From the NCBI RefSeq assembly GCF_018614955.1, contig NZ_JAGGNV010000014.1, positions 1 through 64,000 of the forward strand: a stretch of DNA of 64,000 nt. The letters run 5' to 3'. Of this stretch, positions 1 to 8,151 are shown one piece after another. The position numbers and the translations under genes are program-made. Every line of letters begins with the position of its first letter. The stretch's first letter is position 1. The notes under the pieces were generated by a model, which did not search any database, was not told the DNA's origin, and saw only the letters and a program-made list of their open reading frames with translations. Source of the stretch: Variovorax paradoxus. Its GTDB lineage: Bacteria > Pseudomonadota > Gammaproteobacteria > Burkholderiales > Burkholderiaceae_C.

Positions 1-91
1 GGCTCGCGAGGTCCAGTTCGCCATTGGCAGTGAACGGCGTCGGCACGACTGGGAAGATGCCGCGGTAGCGGGTGGGCTGGGTGATGGTCAT
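1..91 (-). CDS. DapA/DHDPS-family aldolase or lyase, N-terminal fragment
   Basis: Only the first 30 codons lie in the window; the gene continues beyond position 1. The visible start reads MTITQPTRYRGIFPVVPTPF, the typical N-terminus of class I pyruvate-dependent aldolases and lyases of the dihydrodipicolinate synthase/N-acetylneuraminate lyase family, where the V-x-T-P-F strand opens the TIM barrel. The ATG lies 22 bp downstream of the UxaA-type dehydratase stop, so it is the last visible gene of the same minus-strand operon. In sugar-acid pathways such enzymes cleave or dehydrate 2-keto-3-deoxy acids, which fits the two dehydratases upstream. The catalytic Lys and Tyr are outside the window, so the substrate cannot be judged. 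Confidence 0.75.
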   Translation of the reverse strand, partial: MTITQPTRYRGIFPVVPTPFTANGELDLAS

Positions 92-113
92 GGTGTCGTG
101 AAAGAAGTGCGCG

Positions 114-1661
114 TCAGGTGATCACGCTGATTTGCCAGGGAACGAACTCCTGCTGGCCGTAGCCGTGGCGTTCGCTGCGCGAAGGCTGGCCGGAGGCCGT
201 GGCCAGAAGCATCTGGAACAGCCGCGCGCCGAGTTCCTCGATGCTTCGCGTGCCGTCGAGCACCTCGCCGCAGTTGAGGTCCATGTCGTCCGACTGCCGT
301 TCCCAAAGTGCGGTGTGGGTGGCGAGCTTGAAGGACGGGGAGGGCGCGCAGCCATAGGCCGAGCCGCGTCCGGTGGTGAAGCAGATCAGGTTGGCGCCGC
401 CCGCGACCTGGCCGGTGGCGGAGATCGGGTCGTAGCCGGGCGTGTCCATGAACACCAGGCCGCGCGCATTCACCGGCTGCGCGTACTCGTACACGTCGAC
501 CAGATTGGTCGAGCCGGCCTTGGCGATGCCGCCCAAGGACTTCTCGAGCACGGTGCTCAGCCCGCCGGCCTTGTTGCCGGCAGAGGGGTTGTTGTCCATC
601 GCGGCGCCGTTGCGGGCGCAGTAGGCCTCCCACCAGCGGATGCGCTCGACCAGCTTGCGCCCGACCTCGGGCGTCTGCGCCCGGCGCGTGAGCAGGTGCT
701 CGGCGCCATAGATCTCCGGCGTCTCCGAAAGGATCGCCGTGCCGCCGTGCGCGACCAGCAGGTCGACCGCCGCACCCAGCACCGGGTTGGCCGAGATGCC
801 GGAATAGCCGTCGGAGCCGCCGCACTGCAGGCCGACGACCAGGTGGCTGGCCGGCACGGCCCGGCGCTGCACGGCATTGGCCTGCGGCAGCATGGCCTTG
901 ATCCGTTCGATGCCGTGCGCGATGGTGCGCGTGGTGCCGCCGGTGTCCTGGATCGTGAAGCTGTGCAGCCGCTCGCTGTGCTGCAGACCCTGGGTCGCGA
1001 GCAGCTTCGCGATCTGGTTGGTCTCGCATCCGAGGCCGATGACCAGCACACTCGCGAAGTTGGGATGACAGGCGTAGCCGCCCAAAGTGCGCTGCAGGAT
1101 GGCGAGTCCCTCGCCGTCCGGGTCCACCGCGCAGCCGGCGCCGTGGGTGAGTGCCACCACACCGTCGACGTTCGAAAACGGCGCCAGCATCTCGGGGTGG
1201 ATGTCGCGGCGGAAGTGGTCCGCGATGGCGCGCGCCACGGTGGCCGAGCAGTTCACCGAGGTGAGGATGCCGATGTAGTTGCGCGTGGCCACGCGGCCGT
1301 CATCGCGCACGATGCCTTCGAAAGTCGCGGGCGCTGCGGTGTATGCCGTCGGCCGCGCCTCGGCGCCCATCGCGTAGTCGCGCGTGAAGTCGCCCGTCGC
1401 GAGGTTGTGGGTGTGCACATGCTGTCCCGCACGGATCGGCTGGCTCGCGAAGCCGATGATCTGGCCGTAGCGGCGCACGGCAGCGCCCGGCGCGATCGCG
1501 TGCGTGGCCATCTTGTGGCCCGGCGGAATAAGGCCGGCCACCGCGATGCCTTCGCTTTCGATCTGCGTGCCCGAGACCAGCTGATCGAGCGAGATCACGA
1601 CATCGTCTTCGGTGTGCAGGCGGATCACGCGTGCGTTCGGCTGGAATCTTGGGGACAACAT
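114..1661 (-). CDS. UxaA/GarD-family altronate/galactarate-type dehydratase
   Basis: A 515-residue enzyme, the usual length for single-chain altronate or galactarate dehydratases. The N-terminal SAF domain (about residues 10-90) contains the HVHTHN metal-site-like motif, and a long C-terminal UxaA domain starts near residue 105 with RNYIGILTSVNCSATV, followed by a GLQCGGSDGYSG stretch with a conserved Cys. The family removes water from hexonates or hexarates with Fe(II) or Mn(II) to give 2-keto-3-deoxy acids. The start at 1661 was chosen because MLSPRFQP begins the SAF domain and lies 14 bp after the upstream gene. The neighbours (enolase-superfamily dehydratase, DapA-type lyase, PdxA-like dehydrogenase, Bug receptor) suggest uptake and breakdown of a sugar acid. 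The exact substrate is not decided by the sequence. Confidence 0.85.
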   Translation of the reverse strand: MLSPRFQPNARVIRLHTEDDVVISLDQLVSGTQIESEGIAVAGLIPPGHKMATHAIAPGAAVRRYGQIIGFASQPIRAGQHVHTHNLATGDFTRDYAMGAEARPTAYTAAPATFEGIVRDDGRVATRNYIGILTSVNCSATVARAIADHFRRDIHPEMLAPFSNVDGVVALTHGAGCAVDPDGEGLAILQRTLGGYACHPNFASVLVIGLGCETNQIAKLLATQGLQHSERLHSFTIQDTGGTTRTIAHGIERIKAMLPQANAVQRRAVPASHLVVGLQCGGSDGYSGISANPVLGAAVDLLVAHGGTAILSETPEIYGAEHLLTRRAQTPEVGRKLVERIRWWEAYCARNGAAMDNNPSAGNKAGGLSTVLEKSLGGIAKAGSTNLVDVYEYAQPVNARGLVFMDTPGYDPISATGQVAGGANLICFTTGRGSAYGCAPSPSFKLATHTALWERQSDDMDLNCGEVLDGTRSIEELGARLFQMLLATASGQPSRSERHGYGQQEFVPWQISVIT

Positions 1662-1675
1662 GGCAGCGCCCGCCG

Positions 1676-2848
1676 TCACTCGACGATGTTGAAGTCCTTG
1701 AGGTACTCGGTCTTCAACGTGAGACCGAGGCCCGGCTTGTGGTCGTCGAGCTGCACGAAGCCGTTCTCGGCCACCGGCTCGCCGTCGAAGATGTAGTAGA
1801 ACAACTCGTTGCCCACTTCCACGTCGTGCATCGGGAAGTACTCGCTCATTGGCGAGGCCAGCGTGCTCATGGTCAGGTGGTAGTTGTGCATCTGGCCCGC
1901 GTGCGGGATCACCGGAACGCTGTAGGCCTCGCACAGCGCGTTGATCTTGTGCGCGGCGGTGATGCCGCCGACGCGGTTGGTGTCGTACTGCACGACCGAC
2001 ACCGCCTTGCGGTCCAGCAGCTGCTTGAAGCCGTAGAGCGAGAACTCGTGCTCGCCGCCCGAGATCGGGATGCTGGTCAGCTGGTTCAGCTCGGCATAGC
2101 CGTCGATGTCGTCGGCGATCACCGGCTCCTCCAGCCAGCGCGGCTGGAACTTCTCGAGCTTGGGCAGCATGCGCTTGGCGTACTCGACGTTCCAGCCCAT
2201 GTAGCACTCGAGCATGAGGTCGTTGTCGTAGCCGATGACTTCGCGCACGGCCTCGACCGACTTCAGGTTCTCCGTCACGCCCTTCTGCAGGTGCGCCGGC
2301 CCGTAGCCGAAGCGCATCTTGAAGGCGGTGAATCCCTGGTCCAGGAACTTCTGCGCCTCGGCCTGCATTTCCTTCAAGTCCGTGCGGTAGAGCTTGGAGT
2401 AGTAGCAGGGAATCTTCTCCTTGGTGCGGCCGCCGAGCAGCTTGAAGACCGGCTTGCTCACCGACTTGCCCAGGATGTCCCAGATCGCGAGGTCGACCGC
2501 CGAGATCGCGGCCATGGTCACGCCCTTGCGGCCCCAGGCATGGGTGGCGCGGTACATGCGCTGCCACAGGTACTCGTAGTCCCATGGGTCTTGGCCGATC
2601 ACCAGCGGCGCGAGGTACTGGTCGATGATCGCCTTGGCGATGGCCGGCGCGAGCGCGACGTTGCCCAGCCCGACGATGCCGTCGTCGGTCTCGATCTCGA
2701 CCACCGTCCATGAATGGAAGCGGAAGGTGCTCATGGTTTCCTGCGGCGCGTACAGCAGGTCCATCGCGTTGGAGCAGAAGTTGCCCTGCGGCGGAACGGT
2801 CTTGCCTTTCCACTCGTAAACACGGGCGCGTACGGATTTGATCTTCAT
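1676..2848 (-). CDS. Enolase-superfamily sugar-acid dehydratase (rhamnonate dehydratase-like)
   Basis: A 390-residue mandelate racemase/muconate lactonizing enzyme family member. The Mg-binding acids are visible as E214 (LMLECYM), E240 (RWLEEP) and E266 (SGGEHEF), evenly spaced by 26, and the general acid/base dyad as D289 (QYDT) and H316 (IPHAGQMH). A K177-x-R179 pair lies on the second barrel strand. The barrel carries one His-Asp base, the arrangement of dehydratases in the rhamnonate dehydratase and related groups. The enzyme should dehydrate an aldonic acid to a 2-keto-3-deoxy acid. It sits between the PdxA-like and UxaA-type genes. L-rhamnonate is only one possible substrate; lyxonate or fuconate are alternatives, and the first metal ligand being Glu rather than Asp argues for caution. 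Confidence 0.8.
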   Translation of the reverse strand: MKIKSVRARVYEWKGKTVPPQGNFCSNAMDLLYAPQETMSTFRFHSWTVVEIETDDGIVGLGNVALAPAIAKAIIDQYLAPLVIGQDPWDYEYLWQRMYRATHAWGRKGVTMAAISAVDLAIWDILGKSVSKPVFKLLGGRTKEKIPCYYSKLYRTDLKEMQAEAQKFLDQGFTAFKMRFGYGPAHLQKGVTENLKSVEAVREVIGYDNDLMLECYMGWNVEYAKRMLPKLEKFQPRWLEEPVIADDIDGYAELNQLTSIPISGGEHEFSLYGFKQLLDRKAVSVVQYDTNRVGGITAAHKINALCEAYSVPVIPHAGQMHNYHLTMSTLASPMSEYFPMHDVEVGNELFYYIFDGEPVAENGFVQLDDHKPGLGLTLKTEYLKDFNIVE

Positions 2849-2873
2849 GGTGTCTCTCTATTAACGGAGGGGT

Positions 2874-3923
2874 TCACGCGGGTGCGTGGGTTGCGAGGCG
2901 GTGTGCAGCGCCCATGCGGCTTGCGATGCGGAAGGCCTGCCAGGTGGCTTCGACGCTGGCTTTGCCCAGGCCGGCAATGTCGTAGGCGGTCCCGTGCGCG
3001 GGCGTGGTGATCGGGATCGGCAGGCCGCCCTGCACCGTGACGCCGCGGCTGAAGCCCATCAGCTTGATCGCGATCTGGCCCTGGTCGTGGTACATGGTCA
3101 CGACGGCCTGGTAGTCGCCGGCTTGCGCCTTCAGGAAGATGGTGTCGGCCGGGAAGGGGCCATGGAAGGGTGACTCGGTCGGCCAGTCGCGCGCCTGCAG
3201 GCGCTGCACGGCCGGGACGATGATGTCGATCTCCTCGCGTCCGCAAAGGCCTCCATCGCCGCCGTGCGGATTGAAGGCCGCAACTGCAATCTTGGGTTGC
3301 GCCACGCCATTGGCCAAGAGCGAGTGATAGATCAGTTCGGCTGCTTGCTCGATGCGCTCCACGCTCAGATAGCTGGCCACGTCCTTCAGAGGCACGTGCG
3401 AGGAGATGCGCGAGGTCCAGAGCTCGCCGAGGGTGTTGAACTCGCAGAAGTAGCCGGTCACGCCCAGGTGCTCCGCGAAATGGTGCAGCTCGTCCTCGTG
3501 CCGCAGGCCGCCGATCTTCATGGCGTGCTTGTTGAGCGGCGCGAAGCAGATCGCGTCGACCTCGCCGGCAAGCGTCGCGTCCATGCACCGGTCGAGCACT
3601 TCGAGCACCGAGCGACCGCCAGGCGCCGCCGCCTGACCGCGTTGCACCAGCGCTGGGTCGATGCTGTGCACGGCGAGGAAGGCAGGGCGCGTCGCGCTGG
3701 CGCGGGCGCGCACTTCAGCCAACGAGTGCACCTCGTCGGTGGCGACGGAGGTGCCGGCGATGCGTTGGCCTTCGTCCCACAGCCAGCGGTCGCCGATCAG
3801 CACGATATTGGCCAGCGCGGCGGCCTCCGGTTTGGCCAACAGCTTGGCGATCAGTTCGGCGCCGATGCCGGCGGGGTCGCCAAGGGTGAGCGCGACGACG
3901 GGAAGGGAGGGTGTGTTCGTCAT
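2874..3923 (-). CDS. PdxA-family 4-phospho-hydroxyacid dehydrogenase
   Basis: A 349-residue protein opening with VALTLGDPAGIGAELIAKLL, the signature start of PdxA, and carrying three metal-ligand histidine motifs in order: SSHVPL, NPHGGDGG and YHDQGQIAIK, plus TTPAHGTAYDIAG near the C-terminus. PdxA proteins oxidise and decarboxylate 4-phosphohydroxy-L-threonine; catabolic paralogues (PdxA2) act on 4-phospho-threonate or erythronate. Placement in a sugar-acid operon with a Bug receptor suggests a catabolic paralogue rather than the vitamin B6 gene, although no kinase of the DUF1537 type is visible here. The ATG at 3923 follows the Bug stop by one base, so translation is probably coupled. A longer upstream frame exists but would run through the Bug coding region. 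Confidence 0.85.
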   Translation of the reverse strand: MTNTPSLPVVALTLGDPAGIGAELIAKLLAKPEAAALANIVLIGDRWLWDEGQRIAGTSVATDEVHSLAEVRARASATRPAFLAVHSIDPALVQRGQAAAPGGRSVLEVLDRCMDATLAGEVDAICFAPLNKHAMKIGGLRHEDELHHFAEHLGVTGYFCEFNTLGELWTSRISSHVPLKDVASYLSVERIEQAAELIYHSLLANGVAQPKIAVAAFNPHGGDGGLCGREEIDIIVPAVQRLQARDWPTESPFHGPFPADTIFLKAQAGDYQAVVTMYHDQGQIAIKLMGFSRGVTVQGGLPIPITTPAHGTAYDIAGLGKASVEATWQAFRIASRMGAAHRLATHAPA

Positions 3924-3924
3924 G

Positions 3925-4887
3925 TCAATCCAGGCGGATGCGGTTCTTCTTGATGACCTCGCCGAAGCGCTTGTATTCGGCGGCATGGAACTGCGCGAAC
4001 TGCGCCTGCGTCATGGGCGCGATCTCGGCGCCGATGGCCTGGAGGCGGGTCTGGGTCTCCGGCATCGCAAGCACCTGATTGACCGCGTCATGCACCTTGT
4101 CTTGCACTGTCTTGGGCGCGCCGGCCGGCATGTAGATGCCGTACCAGGCGCTCATTTCGACGTGCGGCACGCCCGCCTCGGCCAGGGTCGGCACGTTGGG
4201 CAGTTGCGCATTGCGCTTGGTGGTGGTCACCGCGAGTGCACGAACCTTGCCGTTCTTGATCTGCCCGATCACCGAGGGCAGCGTGTCGAAGCTCAGTTGA
4301 ACCTGCCCGCCGATCAGGTCGACCAGCGCCGGGCCGCTGCCCTTGTAGGGCACGTGCGCGATGTCGACACCCGTCGCGTCCTTGAACATCTCGGCCGCGA
4401 TGTGCTGCGTGCTGCCCGAGCCGCTGGTGGCGTAGTTGAGCTTGCCCGGGTCCTGCTTGGCCAGCTTGACCAGCGCCTGCACCGAATCGGCCGGCACGCT
4501 GTTGCTCACCACCAGCACGTTGGGTACGGCGCCGACGAAAGCCACCGGCACCAGGTCGCGGTTGCTGTCGTAGTTGAGCTTGAGCAGGTGCGGCGCGATC
4601 GCGTGCGCAGTGACCACGCCCATCACCATGGTGTGGCCGTCGGTCGACTTGGCCGTGACATCGGCGGCAAGGGTGTTGGAAACGCCGGGCCGGTTCTCGA
4701 CCACCACCGGCTGCTTGAGCAAGGGGCCGAGCCGGTCGGCCACCGCGCGGGCCATCGCGTCGGTGCCGCCGCCGGGCGCAGAGCCGACCATGATCCTGAT
4801 CGGGCGGGTGGGCCAATCCTGGGCTTGCACGGCGCTCGCGGCGAGCGCCAGCAACCCTGCGGCCGTGGCCGCAAAGAGCTTCTTCAT
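3925..4887 (-). CDS. Bug/TctC-family periplasmic substrate-binding protein
   Basis: A 320-residue receptor with a clear signal peptide (MKKLFAATAAGLLALAASA, cleaved after VQAQ). The family hallmark DWPTRPIRIMVGSAPGGGTD follows, with GSGSTQHIAAEMFK, VPYKGSGPAL and a C-terminal domain that closes over the ligand. Bug proteins bind carboxylates in the periplasm and, where studied, feed a TctAB tripartite tricarboxylate transporter; no tctA or tctB is nearby. It is the promoter-proximal gene of the minus-strand sugar-acid operon and is divergent from a LysR gene. The start at 4887 was chosen for the Lys-rich n-region; an upstream ATG at 4938 would add 17 residues with no signal character. The ligand is probably a hydroxy acid, by context only. 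Confidence 0.9.
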   Translation of the reverse strand: MKKLFAATAAGLLALAASAVQAQDWPTRPIRIMVGSAPGGGTDAMARAVADRLGPLLKQPVVVENRPGVSNTLAADVTAKSTDGHTMVMGVVTAHAIAPHLLKLNYDSNRDLVPVAFVGAVPNVLVVSNSVPADSVQALVKLAKQDPGKLNYATSGSGSTQHIAAEMFKDATGVDIAHVPYKGSGPALVDLIGGQVQLSFDTLPSVIGQIKNGKVRALAVTTTKRNAQLPNVPTLAEAGVPHVEMSAWYGIYMPAGAPKTVQDKVHDAVNQVLAMPETQTRLQAIGAEIAPMTQAQFAQFHAAEYKRFGEVIKKNRIRLD

Positions 4888-4966
4888 CTGCTTGTCTCCA
4901 GACTGTTTCGAGGAATCGTTGGCGGCAATCGTAGGCACGCGATTGATGCACGTAAACTGAAAGCTC

Positions 4967-4978
4967 TTGATCGATCAA
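4967..4978. promoter_or_regulatory. 12-bp palindrome in divergent bug/lysR promoter
   Basis: TTGATCGATCAA is a perfect 12-bp palindrome in the 110-bp gap between the Bug gene (start 4887) and the LysR gene (start 4998), 19 bp before the LysR ATG. LysR proteins bind dyads in shared divergent promoters, so this is a candidate operator for the neighbouring regulator. Binding itself is inferred. Confidence 0.45.
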
Positions 4979-4997
4979 TATCCTGAGGTAATCAATC

Positions 4998-5933
4998 ATG
5001 GGCTCCATCGACAGGCAGGATTCGACCCCTCAGCTGCTCAACCGCGTTCGGATGAGGCAGGTGGCATTGATGCTGGCGGTGGAGGAGAGGCGCACCCTGC
5101 GCGCGGCGGCCGATCAGCTTGGCCTCACGCAGCCGGCCGCCACCAAGATGCTGCATGAGCTCGAGAGCGCGCTGGGCCAGCCGATGTTCGAGCGGGCAGG
5201 GCGCGGACTGCGGCTCAATGCCGCGGGCGAGCGCGTGATGGGTTACTTCAGGGGTATCCGCGGCAGCATGGAGGCGCTCAATCGCGAACTGCACGAGCTC
5301 CAGCTCGGCAGCGTCGGCAAGTTCTCGCTCGGCAGCATCATGGCGGCCTCACCCGGCCGGCTGACCGATGCGCTCACCGAACTCAAGGCGGCCCATCCCT
5401 TGCTGGCCGTCGAGATTGCGGTGGACACCAGCGACAAGCTGCTCGCCCAATTGCACGAGGGCGTGCTCGAGGTCGTGGTGGGGCGCCCCGTCGGCCCCGA
5501 AGCGGCGGCCTGCACCTTCAGGGCCATTGCAGACGAGTCCTTGGCGGTGGTCGTCGGCAACGAGCATCCGCTGGCCGGGCAGTCACGCGTGGCCTTTGCC
5601 GATCTGCTGGACTACACGTGGATCCTGCAGCCGGCGCACAGTCCCATGCGCGACGTGATCGAGCGCGAGTTCCAGGCGCACCATGCGGTGATGCCGCGCG
5701 GCCTGGTCGAGACCGGCTCGATACTCACGACCATCAACCTGATTCGCAAGTCGCAGATGGTCGGCGTGATTCCGGCAACGGTCGCGCGGCGCGACGCCGA
5801 GCATGGCGTACTGAGCATCGTGCGCTACCCGATCCGACACAAGCTCTCCACTTACGGCAGCATCGTGCGCAGCGACCGGCCGCTTAGCGTTCCTGCAAGA
5901 CAGTTCCTGGAACTGTTGCACAGGAAGCAGTAG
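4998..5933 (+). CDS. LysR-family transcriptional regulator
   Basis: A 311-residue LysR protein. The winged helix-turn-helix spans about residues 18-80 (RQVALMLAVEERRTLRAAAD followed by QPAATKMLHELESALGQPMF), with a type 2 periplasmic-binding-like effector domain from about residue 105. A GAGG element lies about 10 bp before the ATG at 4998. It is transcribed away from the Bug-pdxA-dehydratase operon and is the obvious candidate to control it, with the sugar acid or a pathway intermediate as co-inducer (inference). The effector half resembles the GbpR/Cbl-like regulators that often accompany sugar-acid and aromatic operons, but no specific orthologue is claimed. A small cupin gene follows on the same strand. 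Confidence 0.92.
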   Translation: MGSIDRQDSTPQLLNRVRMRQVALMLAVEERRTLRAAADQLGLTQPAATKMLHELESALGQPMFERAGRGLRLNAAGERVMGYFRGIRGSMEALNRELHELQLGSVGKFSLGSIMAASPGRLTDALTELKAAHPLLAVEIAVDTSDKLLAQLHEGVLEVVVGRPVGPEAAACTFRAIADESLAVVVGNEHPLAGQSRVAFADLLDYTWILQPAHSPMRDVIEREFQAHHAVMPRGLVETGSILTTINLIRKSQMVGVIPATVARRDAEHGVLSIVRYPIRHKLSTYGSIVRSDRPLSVPARQFLELLHRKQ

Positions 5934-5992
5934 GCCAGCCGTGCATGGACCCCATCTGGACAGCGAACGCCCACCTTGCCAAACTGCCCCGG

Positions 5993-6328
5993 ATGGCACT
6001 CCCCCACGCATCATCCGGTCAGGTCGTGAACCTCGGCGCGCTCGACGTGCAGGCAGCGGAGACCTGTGCACTCCTGAAGGCCGGCGACATCGAGATCATG
6101 TGGCTGGTGCTGCCGGCCGGCAAGCAGGTCCCGTCGCACGCCGTCTCGACCTCGATGACCTTGCAGTGCATGCGCGGAAGGGTCGAGGTCCAGCTCGACG
6201 GCAACGTGAAGCTGCTCGAAGCCGATCAGGTCATGTACCTCGCCGGCGGCGTGCCGCACGGCTTGCACGCGCTGGAAGACACCAGGCTGCTGATGACCAT
6301 CGTGCTGCCGGCCAGCCGCACCGACTGA
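5993..6328 (+). CDS. Small single-domain cupin protein
   Basis: About 111 residues starting MALPHASSGQVVNLGALD and forming one cupin barrel: the first motif region is around HAVSTSMTLQCMRGRVEVQL and the second around YLAGGVPHGLHALEDTRLL. Of the metal ligands normally found in cupins, one His is seen in each motif, but the first motif lacks the second His and has no obvious Glu, so metal binding is uncertain. No catalytic role can be assigned. An in-frame ATG at 5945 would extend it by 16 residues; neither start has a strong ribosome-binding site, and 5993 is preferred because family members usually begin close to the barrel. It lies about 60 bp after the LysR gene and may be co-transcribed with it. 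Confidence 0.7.
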   Translation: MALPHASSGQVVNLGALDVQAAETCALLKAGDIEIMWLVLPAGKQVPSHAVSTSMTLQCMRGRVEVQLDGNVKLLEADQVMYLAGGVPHGLHALEDTRLLMTIVLPASRTD

Positions 6329-6456
6329 GTCGGAGCGGGGCGCATCGCCGCGGCGTCGTCGGCAACTGACCGTCGGTAACACCTGGGCAGCGGATGTGGT
6401 TGGTTCGCAGACCGCGGTGTTCCACAATCGCAGGTTGATTAGTACGGAGTGCTTAC

Positions 6457-7353
6457 ATGAATGAATCCTCCGACAATGCGGCACTTGCACTGCTGAACGA
6501 GCGCCGCAGCCTGTTGCGCCGTATGTGGGCGCTTGCGACGGTCGGCGTGGCATCTGGAAGTGCAGCGCTCACGGCCTGCGGCGGAGGCTCTGGTGGAGGC
6601 TCCGGCGGCCAGGCAACACTGCCTGCAGCCGCTCCTGCTCCTGCCCCTGCCCCTGCTCCTCCACCAGCTCCTGCTCCTGCACCAGCTCCTGCTCCTGCTC
6701 CTGCACCAACGGCGCCAGCCCTCGGCGCCCACGCGCTCGACTTCAACCTTGACGGCGTGACCTCCTCATCGCTGTCCACTTCCGGCATGTCCACGCGCAC
6801 CACCGGAAGCACCCTGTTGGTCTGCGTCGGGCGGGGTTTGCTTGCTGCCGACGCGCCGACGGACAACGTGGGCAATGCCTTCGTCCAGCTCGACGTGGCG
6901 CACACCTACACCCTGTGGCCAAGCTCTGGGACGGCCTTGTACGCCTGTGAGCAGGCCAGGGGCATGGCCGGCCACTTGGTCACCGTGCCGAAGCCCAAAG
7001 TCACCGACGAAACGACCCTGTGCGCTGTCGAGATCACCGGAGGCGGCTCCGTGCGCGATGTGCGGTGGCGCGAGGTGCTGTCTGGTCAGCCCTTGACCAG
7101 CGCCAGTGTCACCACGACCGGCCCTGCGCTGCTCGTCGCATGGTGGTGGGGCGATGCGGGTGTCGACCTCGACAAGACGGCCGTGCCCGACAACGGCTTC
7201 ACGGTGATCGATTCGGTACTGGCTGCTGGTGCATTGGTGCAGTGCGCCGTTGCCGTCAGGCAGGTGAGCGCGGCCGATACCTACAACGTGACCTGGGCGT
7301 CGACGCCGCAGCAGGGAGCGCAGCTCTGGCTCGTTGCCGTGCAGGCGGCCTGA
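6457..7353 (+). CDS. Putative Tat-exported lipoprotein with Pro-Ala linker
   Basis: A 298-residue protein I do not recognise as a named family. The N-terminus carries a twin-arginine-like stretch (ERRSLLRRMWALATVGVASG) and a lipobox ending in LTAC at Cys41, followed by a Gly/Ser-rich patch and an Ala-Pro-rich linker (about residues 52-85). The remaining 210 residues are rich in Thr, Val and Gly with several Trp, consistent with a secreted beta-sandwich domain. It should be anchored to a membrane by lipid, with the domain held away on the linker. The gene stands alone between the cupin gene and a small membrane protein. The same kind of Pro-Ala stalk recurs in the autotransporter at about 30.5 kb. 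Function unknown. Confidence 0.75.
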   Translation: MNESSDNAALALLNERRSLLRRMWALATVGVASGSAALTACGGGSGGGSGGQATLPAAAPAPAPAPAPPPAPAPAPAPAPAPAPTAPALGAHALDFNLDGVTSSSLSTSGMSTRTTGSTLLVCVGRGLLAADAPTDNVGNAFVQLDVAHTYTLWPSSGTALYACEQARGMAGHLVTVPKPKVTDETTLCAVEITGGGSVRDVRWREVLSGQPLTSASVTTTGPALLVAWWWGDAGVDLDKTAVPDNGFTVIDSVLAAGALVQCAVAVRQVSAADTYNVTWASTPQQGAQLWLVAVQAA

Positions 7354-7499
7354 GCTTCCGGCATTGTCTTGGGTCGGCACGCCGAGGCCAACGTCGCCCG
7401 GCAGCCTGAGATGCTGTAGGAGCGCTGGCATCGTGGGAACGTGCGCTTGCATCGTGACGTCAAATGGATGCGCGGCGATCTGACCGAAGGAGACACGCC

Positions 7500-7868
7500 A
7501 TGGATGTGCAGACGATGCTCAAGACGGCGGTGATCCTCCTCGCGTTGACGGCCGCAGGCGGGCTGTTGATGGCCGGTATGCGTTTCATGGGGCGCCCACA
7601 ACCGCCCAGCTGGTTGGCGATGCTGCATGGTTTGATCGCGGGCAGCGGCCTGACCCTCGCTCTCTATGCCGGCATTGCTTCGGGTGCGCCCCAAGGCGCA
7701 TGGGCCGGAGTGGGGCTGCTCGTGGTGGCGGCGCTCGGCGGACTGGTCCTCAACCTGCGCTATCACTTGAAGAGTCTCGCCCTGCCGATCTGGCTTGTTC
7801 TGGTTCATGCCGCCATCGCGGCCACTGGGCTTGTGCTTCTGGCAATCGCCGCCTGGACCTTGAAGTAG
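7500..7868 (+). CDS. Small four-helix membrane protein
   Basis: A 122-residue hydrophobic protein beginning MDVQTMLKTAVILLALTAAG. Four hydrophobic segments are visible at about residues 8-28, 40-58, 63-82 and 93-118, with short connecting loops. An AAGGAGA ribosome-binding site sits about 7 bp before the ATG at 7500, which is why this start is preferred over an in-frame ATG at 7464. I do not recognise a functional family and no charged or catalytic motif stands out inside the membrane segments. It ends 10 bp before the convergent alpha-CTD-like gene, so the two share a 3' boundary with no room for a separate terminator. Confidence 0.7.
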   Translation: MDVQTMLKTAVILLALTAAGGLLMAGMRFMGRPQPPSWLAMLHGLIAGSGLTLALYAGIASGAPQGAWAGVGLLVVAALGGLVLNLRYHLKSLALPIWLVLVHAAIAATGLVLLAIAAWTLK

Positions 7869-7878
7869 CCAGCGCCGC

Positions 7879-8151
7879 TCACGGATGCGCAGCACCGCCG
7901 ATAGCGCCCGTCTCCCTCATCCCATCGTCCGCAAGCCGCAGCCCGCGGCGCTCCACGCTCGAAGCGATCTGCGCCACCGACCGGCGCCCCAGTCGCGTCA
8001 TGACAAACAGCTTCCGGGGCGATATCCGCGTCACGTCGCGGACCGTGTGCAGGTCGTGGCGCCGCAGCACGTTGGAGGCTCGCAAGGAGAGGCCGAGGAT
8101 CGCGATGTCGGCGTCGAGAAGGGTTTCGCTGGACGGTTCTGCTTGTGGCAT
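7879..8151 (-). CDS. Stand-alone RNA polymerase alpha-CTD-like DNA-binding protein
   Basis: A 90-residue protein that aligns along about 60 residues with the C-terminal domain of RNA polymerase alpha. IAILGLSLRASNVLRR corresponds to the DNA-contact helix, keeping the Arg and Asn equivalents of E. coli alpha R265 and N268, and TRLGRRSVAQI corresponds to the LGKKS helix-hairpin-helix turn. There is no N-terminal assembly domain. Such fragments could bind UP-element-like DNA or regulators without entering polymerase; that role is inference. The ATG at 8151 has no strong ribosome-binding site. It is convergent with a small membrane protein and has a 313-bp upstream gap. A decayed rpoA copy is unlikely because the fold is complete and the frame intact. 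Confidence 0.7.
   Translation of the reverse strand: MPQAEPSSETLLDADIAILGLSLRASNVLRRHDLHTVRDVTRISPRKLFVMTRLGRRSVAQIASSVERRGLRLADDGMRETGAIGGAAHP

Noticed and set aside
114..2813. Single 899-codon minus-strand frame covering the UxaA-type gene and more
   Set aside because: Only its C-terminal 515 codons are the real dehydratase; the rest is the out-of-frame shadow of the enolase-superfamily gene at 1676-2848.
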